Below are positions 1 to 7,448 of a DNA stretch of 64,000 bases, piece after piece. Within the stretch, counting starts at the first letter, position 1; each line of letters opens with the position of its first letter. A program made the position numbers and the translations under genes. Below the pieces are notes generated by a model, which was not told the origin of the DNA, searched no databases, and saw only the letters and a list, made by a program, of their open reading frames with translations. This DNA is from UBA5018 sp947463165 (GTDB lineage Bacteria; Cyanobacteriota; Cyanobacteriia; PCC-6307; Cyanobiaceae), in NCBI GenBank assembly GCA_943371245.1, contig CALRTY020000004.1:62001-126000 (forward strand), in the 5' to 3' direction.

Positions 1-2923
1 CCACCTCCCATTGGCTCTCGCTCGGCAAAGCCAGCTGCAGCGCTTGTGAACCCAGCCCTGGATGCTGTTCTGCCCAATCAGGCCATTGGCAGGCCAGCCA
101 GCTATTGAGCGCCTCCAGCCATTGCTGGCATTGATTCCAACTGACGCTGTCCACCGGTAAGGCGCCCGGTTGTCCGTAGCGCTCCCAGTGATCCTCCTCC
201 CGAAAGGTGCCTGGAGAGGCCTGCAGCTGCCCCCGCTGCTCCGGTGCCATCCCCTCAACAACCGCACGCCACTGCGCCTGGCTGATCGGGTGACGCACCA
301 TCGCGTAGCTCACAAGCTGCACCTGCCGCAGCGCCTCCACGTCCACTCCCTCGCATTTCTGCCGGAAGCGCTCCTCTGCATACACGGCGCGGCCCGCTTG
401 CTCAACTGGCGAACCGATCCCATACTTCCCGCCTTTCACCAACACCAACTCCAGTTGTTCGCCGCTCGGCAACGGCAGCCTCCACAGCTCACACTCCACC
501 ACCTCGCTGCGGATCCGCAGAGCAGTGTCTTCCTCTTGCGCTGTGAGCGTGAGCATCGGCACCAGCCGGCCAGGGCCGCTGCCCAACAGAGGAAGGTCGG
601 CCGAGGCCGCCAGTTGCAGGCCACGTGATGCCCCCTGCAGCAGAGGTAAAAGGGCGTCGTGCTCCGCCCAGCCGGGAGACTGCCCCATCGCCCATCGCTC
701 CTGTTGCGCGATCTGCTCTTCGGCCTCGCGAATCATCTGGAGCAGCTGCACTTCTTTCAACTTCCCGAGTTGGCCGGTGGCGCGGGCCTGCGCCACCTTG
801 GTAGCCACCTGCCGCTGGGCTGCCTCCCGGGCCGCAGCCACCGCAGAGGGCTCGCTTACCTGCTCAATCCGCAGATCCAGCGCATCGCTGCGCAGCCAGC
901 CCTCCAGCTCGCCGGCGATCCGATCGCGCTGCTCCCGATCGCCGCTGCGCTTGGCCAGTAGACCCAAGCTCTCCGCCGCCCGCCGCCGCACCGCCACAGG
1001 GGCCTCCGTATCGCCCAGGCAATCCCGATCGCCCAGGCAATCCCGCAGCGGTTGCTCGGCCCCGATCAGCGCCAGCACCAGGGCCGCGTCCTGGCGGTCG
1101 GCCTCAGGGGCTGCCGCGGCGGCCAGCAGTTCCGCCAGGGGCTGCGCACCCTCCTGCTCCACCGCCTGGGCCTCAACGCCGCCACCGGCCGCCAGGGCCG
1201 CCAGTTGCGCCAAAGCCTGCCGGCGCTGGCGCTCAGGTGCTTGGGCGCTGAGGTCTTCACCCAGGCGCCGCACCCGCAGCCGTTGCAGCAGGGCCTCACG
1301 GCCTTTGTCGATCCAGCCGACCAGCTTGGGCCAGGTGCGCAGCAGTGCTTCGTGGGCGATCTCCACCTGATCGCGATCAGCGCCCTTGCCCGACACCAGC
1401 AGCCGCGCCTCCACAAACTGCCCCACCAGCCGGAGGCTGGCCGGCGGTAGAGCCTCCAGTGGCGCCGGTTGTTTGGCCGCTTGGCCGTCGCTGGTGAGAC
1501 GCACCAGGTGATCGATGAAGGCTCTCTCCAGCGCCTCGATCTCAGCTGCCGGAGCGCCGCTGGTGGAGAGCACCTCATCGGCCTTGCGCTGCACCGCACC
1601 ATCCAGGCCGCCGAAGACTTCGTACTGCTTGAGGGTTAGGCCGGCGCCGTCCGCTCGGCCATCCCACAGCTCCCGCAGAGTGAAGGCCAGCAGGGGAAGG
1701 GCGTCGCCGCTGGGGGTGTCGCGCACCAGCAGATCGCTCAGCCCCGGCTCTAATCGCAGTCCCACCCGCCGGGCGGGGCCCTCAATCACCTGCCGAAAGC
1801 CAGCGACATCCAGCGGGCCCAGCGGAATTGGATCTCCCGCACGGCGGTGCAGGGCGCTGGGATGCAGTTGCAACAGACCGTAGAAATCGGAGCGCAGCGT
1901 CGCCAGGATCAGCACCTGACTGTTCTTCTGCGCCAGCAGTTCCGCCAGCAGGGTCAGAAAGGCATCGGCCTCCTTGCCGGCGCCATCCCCTCGGCCCTCC
2001 TCACGCGCCAGCAATTCCTCAAACTGATCGATCGCGATCACAATCCGAGCCTCCTGTTGGCCCGCCGCAAGCCTCAGCCGGCGGAGCTGCTGGTCCAAAG
2101 CCGCCGCTGTGCGCGCCGGTTCGGCTGGCGCAGGTTGCTTCAGGTTTTCGTGGGCACGGGCCAGCTCAAACCCCAGGGCATCGAACGGCTTTTGCTCCGG
2201 CCGGAAGGGCTCCAAAACAATCCAGCGTCCAGGTTCGGCAGCTGCCAACCAGGGCATCACCCCCGCCCGCAGCAGCGACGACTTGCCGCAGCCTGAGGCC
2301 CCAAGGATTAACAGCAGCCGGGATTGCCGCGCCGGGAGCCGTCGGATCGCCGCCAACAGCTTCTCGCGCACCACCTCCTGGCCAAAGAACACCGCCGCGT
2401 GCTTCCTCTCGAAACAATCCAGGCCGGGAAACGGGGAGGGGTTGGGCTCCTTAGGCGGCCAGGGCTGGCGCATCTGCCAGCTCAAGGGCTCCAGCCCTTT
2501 CTGCAGACGCCTCCAGCCCGCCGCCGATCCCTGCTCCAGATCGATCACCGCCAGCGCCGTGGCCTGGGTTTCGCTCAACAGCTTCGGCAGTGGGCTCGCA
2601 TCGATCCGCACCGGCAACACCAACTTGCCCGAGGCCATCGCCACTCCAAGCTCTGCCAGGCACCACTGAGACGAGGCATAGGCCTCACTGCAGATCACAA
2701 TCACCGCCGCGCATAGCTGCAGGTGCTCAAACAACTGTTCACGCCAGCGCTCGCCAACATCGATGCCGTTCTTCTCATCGATATCGAGAAACAAAGAGAG
2801 GTAGCGCTGTTCCTCTTCCCGCTGCTTCTCTTGCCGCTGCTTATCTTCGTCGAGCAACCAGTCCCGGATGCGCTCGGCCCAGGCGTTGTCCTTATGGCTG
2901 TGGCTGATGAAGATCGCGCTCAT
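1..2923 (-). CDS. TIR-STAND NTPase-FGE-like protein, C-terminus cut by window edge
   Basis: The minus-strand frame opens at ATG 2923 (MSAIFISHSHKD, a typical TIR first strand) and stays open to the left edge, giving at least 974 residues. Residues 1-130 are a TIR domain; SSQWCLAELG (about 84-93) carries the glutamate that is catalytic in NADase TIRs. A STAND-type NTPase follows with a P-loop GASGCGKSS near 208-216 and Walker B VIAIDQFEELL near 294-304. Then come alpha-helical, HEAT-like segments and, from about residue 810, the start of a formylglycine-generating-enzyme-like (SUMF) fold with the family motif LPSESQWEV at the very edge. The C-terminal half closely parallels the gene at 6087-9617, but the N-terminal effector differs. 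Known TIR-STAND proteins act as intracellular sensors that deplete NAD or kill the cell; that role here is inferred. The true C-terminus lies outside the window. Confidence 0.85.
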   Translation of the reverse strand, partial: MSAIFISHSHKDNAWAERIRDWLLDEDKQRQEKQREEEQRYLSLFLDIDEKNGIDVGERWREQLFEHLQLCAAVIVICSEAYASSQWCLAELGVAMASGKLVLPVRIDASPLPKLLSETQATALAVIDLEQGSAAGWRRLQKGLEPLSWQMRQPWPPKEPNPSPFPGLDCFERKHAAVFFGQEVVREKLLAAIRRLPARQSRLLLILGASGCGKSSLLRAGVMPWLAAAEPGRWIVLEPFRPEQKPFDALGFELARAHENLKQPAPAEPARTAAALDQQLRRLRLAAGQQEARIVIAIDQFEELLAREEGRGDGAGKEADAFLTLLAELLAQKNSQVLILATLRSDFYGLLQLHPSALHRRAGDPIPLGPLDVAGFRQVIEGPARRVGLRLEPGLSDLLVRDTPSGDALPLLAFTLRELWDGRADGAGLTLKQYEVFGGLDGAVQRKADEVLSTSGAPAAEIEALERAFIDHLVRLTSDGQAAKQPAPLEALPPASLRLVGQFVEARLLVSGKGADRDQVEIAHEALLRTWPKLVGWIDKGREALLQRLRVRRLGEDLSAQAPERQRRQALAQLAALAAGGGVEAQAVEQEGAQPLAELLAAAAAPEADRQDAALVLALIGAEQPLRDCLGDRDCLGDTEAPVAVRRRAAESLGLLAKRSGDREQRDRIAGELEGWLRSDALDLRIEQVSEPSAVAAAREAAQRQVATKVAQARATGQLGKLKEVQLLQMIREAEEQIAQQERWAMGQSPGWAEHDALLPLLQGASRGLQLAASADLPLLGSGPGRLVPMLTLTAQEEDTALRIRSEVVECELWRLPLPSGEQLELVLVKGGKYGIGSPVEQAGRAVYAEERFRQKCEGVDVEALRQVQLVSYAMVRHPISQAQWRAVVEGMAPEQRGQLQASPGTFREEDHWERYGQPGALPVDSVSWNQCQQWLEALNSWLACQWPDWAEQHPGLGSQALQLALPSESQWEV

Positions 2924-3129
2924 CGCGCAGCAAAACGATCAATTCCCCAGCAACCTATTCCTGATCCGGCCAGCTTGCAGGATTTCCTCGCACCGGCCCC
3001 AGATCATCAGCCGTCAGCACCGTTGGATCCGGAACTGGAGCGGTTCGGCTGGCCCTGCGTCCGTTGGCGGTAACCCCTGCAGAGCGACAACGGGCGCGGG
3101 CGCTTCAAGGATTAACCATCAACCTGAGC

Positions 3130-3171
3130 TCCATAGCCTGAATTCCATAGCCTGAGTTCCATAGCCTGAAA
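3130..3171. repeat. Three tandem 14-bp units
   Basis: Three head-to-tail copies of a 14-bp unit (tccatagcctgaat with changes in the last bases) lie between the TIR-STAND start and a decayed toxin fragment. The rest of 2924-3174 holds no convincing gene. Confidence 0.85.
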
Positions 3172-3174
3172 TCA

Positions 3175-3309
3175 ACATGCTTGGTGGTTGCGTGAAAGCC
3201 TTGATCTGTCGTCAACAGGGTTAGATCGAGCAGGTGTTGGTCGAGAGCTTAAGCAGCCGGGCCCCGGCCGCAACACTTGTGGTGTGGGTGGCTCTCTGTG
3301 CTGCTTAAC
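3175..3309 (-). pseudogene. Deletion remnant of a vapBC-type cassette
   Basis: The minus strand encodes LTLLTTDQGFHATTKHVDF, the C-terminal end of a PIN-domain toxin, fused directly to a few residues (QHLLD) that belong to the front of the antitoxin in the related copy at 12190-12600. Both ends match that copy: the toxin tail (3175-3226) and the cassette start (3222-3309). The middle, with most of the antitoxin and the toxin N-terminus, is missing, joined at a shared gatcg. It is therefore a deletion derivative of the same toxin-antitoxin cassette. No function is expected. Confidence 0.7.
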
Positions 3310-3386
3310 GCCAAGATCAGAAGCGGGTGCATGCTTATGCAAAGCCTGTGGCTACCGCTCCCGTTTTCTAAATCTTGATATTGGAC
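3303..3386 (-). other. Integron attC-like site
   Basis: On the plus strand the site starts with GCTTAAC (3303-3309) and ends with ATTGGAC (3380-3386). Inside are two imperfectly complementary arms, CAAGATCAGAAGCGGG and CCCGTTTTCTAAATCTTG, which pair with unpaired extra bases. Read in the direction of the minus-strand genes, the 3' box is GTTAAGC, a perfect GTTRRRY core. It lies 48 bp after the stop of the gene at 3435, where a cassette recombination site should be. The distal box has A where G is expected. Confidence 0.7.
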
Positions 3387-3434
3387 AGTCTGCTAACTAA
3401 ATAGCGCGAAGCGAATAAGTCAAAACTATAAGGC

Positions 3435-3725
3435 CTACAAGAGCAAGTTGTCATTTTGCCATTTCTGCAGCAGAGACGGAGCTGCATAGCCAGCGAATGT
3501 TGCCATTAACGGATCAATCTCTGCACACTTTGTTCGTGCAAGGAAGGCAATAAATAAACCAATGATTGGGAGTGCGATAAAGTTTATAACATAAAAAAGC
3601 GCGCCCTTGTCGACCCGCTGACTTATTGGAACTTTGCTAACTTGTACGAGTTGGTAGACCCCTGCAAGGACGCCACCTGCGAAGCCAAAAGCATCGACTG
3701 CACTAACAGGAGGAATCCCACTCAT
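3435..3725 (-). CDS. Small membrane protein of unknown function
   Basis: A 96-residue protein with two probable membrane segments: a glycine-rich N-terminal one (about 12-31, AFGFAGGVLAGVYQLVQV) and a stronger one (about 43-63, LFYVINFIALPIIGLFIAFL), then a short tail. I do not recognise the family. It starts 9 bp after the stop of the upstream gene (3735-4088), so the two are probably co-transcribed. The pair is more AT-rich than the surrounding DNA and lies between two attC-like sites (3303-3386 and 4167-4341), which suggests one transferred cassette with two genes. The pairing of a small membrane protein with a soluble helix-turn-helix-like protein recalls the larger pair at 16296-17811, but no sequence similarity was established. 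Confidence 0.6.
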   Translation of the reverse strand: MSGIPPVSAVDAFGFAGGVLAGVYQLVQVSKVPISQRVDKGALFYVINFIALPIIGLFIAFLARTKCAEIDPLMATFAGYAAPSLLQKWQNDNLLL

Positions 3726-3734
3726 AACAATATA

Positions 3735-4088
3735 CTAGCCAACAATTCTATTGACGAGTACAGATCTAATCTTGCCAATAGGGCTAACTTTTCTATTATA
3801 CGTAACTCTGGACGCATAGACGGGTTCGCTGTTGTCGGTTTCTAAGTTTGCAGCCCGCACAAACGCGGAATCATTTTCTAGTACTTCTGAAACTGCTTCA
3901 ACAGGTAGGTGAACTTCTTGAGAAACTTGCTTGGCGGTAAACCAAATACTTTCGGGCGAGAATCTGGGCCTCATTCTCCTGCCCGTCCTCGTGCTCCACG
4001 CAACGGTTCGCAGAGGGGAAGGATTATTGGTAACCTGGAAGATCTTAAAAGATGGACTGTTTTTGTTGGCGGAGTCTGAGGTGCTCAT
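3735..4088 (-). CDS. Hypothetical protein with a possible helix-turn-helix
   Basis: A 117-residue soluble protein, first gene of a probable two-gene operon with 3435-3725. Its middle part (about 42-75, FSPESIWFTAKQVSQEVHLP and the helix after it) has the spacing of a winged-helix DNA-binding unit; this is a judgement by eye, not a database match. The N-terminus is serine/asparagine-rich and looks disordered. No signal peptide or membrane segment is seen. Base composition is lower in GC than the neighbours. The start ATG at 4088 lies about 80 bp downstream of an attC-like repeat. The function is unknown. Confidence 0.55.
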   Translation of the reverse strand: MSTSDSANKNSPSFKIFQVTNNPSPLRTVAWSTRTGRRMRPRFSPESIWFTAKQVSQEVHLPVEAVSEVLENDSAFVRAANLETDNSEPVYASRVTYNRKVSPIGKIRSVLVNRIVG

Positions 4089-4166
4089 CGATGATTCACA
4101 ACTCTACCCACTTATCATAACAGCTCTTCCGTGATCCGCAGCGGGAAGCCTCGGAGGACGGCGAGC

Positions 4167-4341
4167 TACCCAATTCTTTATTGGGAGGTTCCGAGAACCA
4201 GCCTCCGAGTGTGCCACATTTCCGAGAACCACGCTGCGGCATCTGGCTGGATACCCGCAAAACCATTGCGGTGCTGTGCTCCTTGGCGAAGGCCACCCAG
4301 GTATACGCTTGGTTTGCGGGTCCGATAACCACATTATCGGA
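4167..4341 (-). other. Long attC-like repeat, copy A
   Basis: This is the most divergent of three related elements of about 170-175 bp (others at 17874-18045 and 42832-43001). Shared parts are ggtccgataaccaca near the right end and ggttccg.gaacc near the left end, which form inverted arms. Each copy lies just upstream of a minus-strand module. The left box here (ACCCAAT) is one base off the RYYYAAC core. The right end also forms a short perfect hairpin, tccgataa/ttatcgga. Confidence 0.5.
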
Positions 4342-4608
4342 ACGATACAAAACACAGTTCGGATCACCAGACCAGCCATAAGCACGATTGAAGGTCGCTG
4401 TGGTGATCATTAAAAGCCTATCGCCGCATAGGCCTTAGCGGCAAGAAGTAATTTCTAGCAATGGTTCATGAGCTCAAGAACTGCCTGCCTGCTTGCATTG
4501 CTGCACAATTGCGATAGTTCTCTCTGCCCCAGGAGGCGATCGGCTGATTAATTGCCAATTAGTCATTGAAGTGCTTGCCACTTAGTGGCTTCGGAGCTAA
4601 TCCCCAGT

Positions 4609-5046
4609 TCAGATCGCCCAGATTTCCTGAAGGTTTAGCGCCAGCCCCGCTGCCAGCTCGCCGCCCTCCAGCCAGCTGGTGTTCTCCAGCCGTTCGGCCC
4701 GGCCCCGCTGGCCGCCCCGCCAGATCTCAACGGCCCGTTCGTGGGGAAGCAGCAACCAGCCGAGGCTGGCGCCGTTGGCTTGATAGATGTCCATTTTGTG
4801 GCGCAGGGCGGTGATGCCTCGGGGGCCTTCGTCGCTGGGACTGGCACCACTGGTGCTAGCAAATTCCACCACTAGATCGGGGCAGAGGCAGGGCTGATTC
4901 AAAGTGTCAACTCGGTCCTGGGCTGGGCTGCCGCATCGCCATCGCCGACCGGATGCGCCGCGGGGGCAAGCATGCGCCACACACATGCCACGCAAGCGAT
5001 CAGGCGCGGCGCCGATGTATTCACGTTGCAGCCAACGCTCCGTCAC
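4609..5046 (-). pseudogene. Uma2-family (DUF820) endonuclease-like gene, 5' part lost
   Basis: The C-terminal part of this minus-strand frame (about 4609-4900) matches the Uma2/DUF820 pattern common in cyanobacteria: PDLVVEFAS, KMDIYQANGASLGWLLLP, RAVEIWRGG and a final ALNLQEIWAI. Uma2 proteins have a PD-(D/E)XK nuclease-like fold and are usually about 190 residues. Here the N-terminal half is replaced by unrelated Arg/Cys-rich sequence that does not look like a protein domain, so the gene is probably truncated or rearranged. The role of the family is not well established. Confidence 0.6.
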
Positions 5047-5140
5047 ATCAGCAGCGCCACCACCTGCGCGTATGTGGCCGCCAATCCGGCGGATTCAAGC
5101 AGCTTGCGGTTGGGCTGAGGCGAATCCAGTCTTAAAAGCT

Positions 5141-5734
5141 CTAATCACATGAGCAGCTAAATCTATCCGGGATGTATTTATGGACTTGATAGGGGTAGTC
5201 GCTCACATAGCTTGAGCACCATGATCGTCTTTTGCTCAAGTACCTCAAGCAGTCATCGCACTTACTGGTGCAGTAGTCATCTCTCGCATTTGCCTTTTCT
5301 TGCACTAATTTTGCCTCTATATCTGCCTTTATTTTCCGCTGCTTAATCTCTTCCTTTTCTCTGTGTGCAGCCTTAGTTGCCTCGGGCAAGGCGTCCCACC
5401 TAGCCTTTTCAGCCGCCTTTGCAGCGGCCTCTGCGGCCGCAGTTTTTGCTCTCGTGTCAAATGCCTTAATGAGTTTCTTGTACTCGTTTGGACAGCGGCG
5501 ATTCATTTCACTAGAAACAACTCGCCCCCAATTTGGAAGTGTATAGTCGGGATCGAAAAAACGGTTGCCCCTGACGTAATCAACTGCTCGCTCGTAAGCG
5601 GTGATTGGTTCCATTCCAAGGCGAGCCTTTTCGCAGAACTTGTCAGCAGCAGCGAAAACAGTTAGTGACTCCTGCGCTTTAGCAGGCCCAACTGACAGTC
5701 CTGCAATCAGCACCAAGAAAGCGAAGGATCTCAC
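5141..5734 (-). CDS. Secreted or periplasmic protein, coiled coil plus Cys-rich tail
   Basis: A 197-residue protein. The N-terminus MRSFAFLVLIAGLSVGPAKA is a clean signal peptide with an AKA cleavage site. The mature part starts with an unassigned domain, continues as a charged alanine/lysine/glutamate-rich helix (about 95-150) likely to form a coiled coil, and ends in a cysteine-rich segment with eight cysteines including CTSKCDDCLRY and FSCSCD, which suggests disulfides or metal binding outside the cytoplasm. I do not recognise a family. It stands alone on the minus strand between the Uma2 remnant and the FGE-like gene. Confidence 0.65.
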   Translation of the reverse strand: MRSFAFLVLIAGLSVGPAKAQESLTVFAAADKFCEKARLGMEPITAYERAVDYVRGNRFFDPDYTLPNWGRVVSSEMNRRCPNEYKKLIKAFDTRAKTAAAEAAAKAAEKARWDALPEATKAAHREKEEIKQRKIKADIEAKLVQEKANARDDYCTSKCDDCLRYLSKRRSWCSSYVSDYPYQVHKYIPDRFSCSCD

Positions 5735-5806
5735 TGCAGCCTCGACGACTACGCCAAGTTTGCACTCTGCCCATGCGCAACGCCAGTTACGGCAACTGGC
5801 TAGGCG

Positions 5807-6080
5807 GCGTGCTGGTCAAGCCATGCGGCGATCGCCTGGTCGACCACTTCGCTGGCGTCGATGCTGGTGTCAGGCGACAGGGCCGGTTCAGGCCGGATCT
5901 ACCGGGATCGCCGATCACCGGAGCGGGTCTGGACCCTGGGGTCTGTGACCCTTCTTGTGCTCCCGCTGGAATCACTTCCAACGGCTCTGACGGTGAAGGG
6001 TGCTGGGGGGGGCCAAACAGCCGGGCAGCCCCCAATCCAACAGCCAGGGCAAAACCAAACAGCCCTAGGGCAAAGGGCAC
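5807..6080 (-). pseudogene. Possible small membrane-anchored protein with a frameshift
   Basis: From an ATG at 6080 the minus strand reads MPFALGLFGFALAVGLGAAR, a hydrophobic segment or signal anchor, followed by proline-rich sequence. Near 5895 the plausible coding frame changes, and a second frame ends with PDTSIDASEVVDQAIAAWLD and a stop at 5807. Joined, the two would make a protein of about 90 residues directly downstream of the FGE-like gene. A sequencing error or true decay would both explain this. The assignment is weak. Confidence 0.3.
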
Positions 6081-6086
6081 TAGGGC

Positions 6087-7415
6087 TCAAGAACCAAGAA
6101 GGAAACCTGGGGGGAGGAGACAGCAGGGGCGAACGCCGAAGTAGGGGCTGACGAGGGCCGGGTGGTAGCCGTTCCGGTAGGCGGCGCGGCAATTGAGGGG
6201 AGCGAAGAACCAGGAACCGCCGCGCAGCAGCTTCCAGTCCTTCTGGACCGATCCCAGGGCCTCCAGGCTGGGATCCACCCCTTCCCAAGGCTGGCCATCG
6301 CTAGGCCAACTCTCGCCCGTCGGGTTGGGATGCCACTGGTCGCCGCACCACTCGAACATCTGCCCATGCATCTCCGCCAGGCCCCAGCGGTTCACCAGGC
6401 CAAAGAAGCCAACTGGCACTGGCCTCTGCCGATAAGCACCCTTGCGGCTGGGGCCGTAGCTGTAACCCCCATCGAAATTGGCCCAGCTGGCATCCAGCAC
6501 GTCGCCGAAGTGAAAGGGTGTGTTCACCCCGGCCCGGCAGGCCGCCTCCCACTGGCCCTCCCCAGGTAGCGCCAATTGGGGGGGATCCCCATGGCCCCCC
6601 AGCCCGCTCCACTGCTCCAGAAGCCAGCGGTTCAGACGTCCCAGCCATTCCTGGCAATCGAACCAGCTCACGCTGTCCACCGGAAGCGCCCCTGGCTGGG
6701 CAAAGCGTTCCCAAATGTCATCCGGTTTGTAGCTGCCAGGGGTGGGGTTTAGGTCACGCTCCAAGCGCGGCAGCATCGCCACCGCTTGCCACTGGGCCTG
6801 GGTGATCGCGTGGCGGGCCAGCGCAAACCGCTCAAGCCGCACAGTTCGTTCCGCTTCCACGTTCACGCCCTTGCAGCCATCGCGCTGGTTGACATACCAG
6901 TCGCGGCCCTGCTCCGTTTTCGGCGAGCCGATCCCATACTCCCGGCCTTCCACCACCACCAGCTCCAACTGCTCGCCATCAGGCAACGGCAACCTCCACA
7001 CCGCAGGCGTCACCACCTCCGTGCGGATTCGCAGGGCCTCTCCCTCCTGCAGCGCGGTGAGGGTGAGCATCGGCACCTCACGGCCTGGGCCGTTGCCCAG
7101 CAGCGGTAAATCCACAGACGCCGCCAGCTGCAGCGCCCTGGAAGCTCCCTGCAATGGCGGTAGGCGCCGGTCGTGCTCCGCCCAGCCCGCCTCGCCCTCC
7201 ACCAGCAGATCCAGGGCGTCAGCCCGCAGCTGTTCCTCCAAAAACAACTCGATTCGTTCAAGCAGGCTGTAGCGCTCTGAACCATGACAATCCCTGGCCG
7301 AAAGCCCCAGGGCCTCCAGCGCCGCGCGGCGCAGCTCCGGCGGCTGCGCCCCATCGCCCGCCAGGCGTTCCAGCGCCTCAATCCCCGTCTCCGTGCCGAT
7401 CAGGCCCAGCACCAC
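6087..7415 (-). CDS. FGE-like (SUMF/PvdO) C-terminal half of a split NACHT protein
   Basis: 442 residues from a GTG at 7415, in the same reading frame as the NACHT gene upstream. Only one TAG (7449-7451) separates them, and the 11 codons between still read as helical protein. Residues 1-90 are HEAT-like helices; from about 150 the protein is a formylglycine-generating-enzyme-like domain (YGIGSP, ALPVDSVSW, LPGEGQWEAACRAG, MHGQMFEWCGDQW, LLRGGSWFF, YFGVRP). The cysteine pair of true FGEs is not intact: the stretch reads FFAPLNCRAAYR, with only the second cysteine. It is thus probably a binding or sensing domain rather than an oxidase. The C-terminal part closely parallels the TIR-STAND protein at 1-2923. 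It may be a nonsense-broken gene or a separately made sensor half. Confidence 0.75.
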   Translation of the reverse strand: MVLGLIGTETGIEALERLAGDGAQPPELRRAALEALGLSARDCHGSERYSLLERIELFLEEQLRADALDLLVEGEAGWAEHDRRLPPLQGASRALQLAASVDLPLLGNGPGREVPMLTLTALQEGEALRIRTEVVTPAVWRLPLPDGEQLELVVVEGREYGIGSPKTEQGRDWYVNQRDGCKGVNVEAERTVRLERFALARHAITQAQWQAVAMLPRLERDLNPTPGSYKPDDIWERFAQPGALPVDSVSWFDCQEWLGRLNRWLLEQWSGLGGHGDPPQLALPGEGQWEAACRAGVNTPFHFGDVLDASWANFDGGYSYGPSRKGAYRQRPVPVGFFGLVNRWGLAEMHGQMFEWCGDQWHPNPTGESWPSDGQPWEGVDPSLEALGSVQKDWKLLRGGSWFFAPLNCRAAYRNGYHPALVSPYFGVRPCCLLPPGFLLGS

Positions 7416-7448
7416 CGCGGCTTCCTGTTGCTCCAGCCGCCGCTCCGC

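Noticed and set aside
2940..3073. Short plus-strand coding-like stretch (LDPELERFGWPCVRW)
   Set aside because: No start, no family and overlap with the TIR-STAND promoter region; too little to annotate.
5047..5140. GTTGGGC box near 5120 as part of an attC
   Set aside because: No complementary arm or matching RYYYAAC box was found at a suitable distance.
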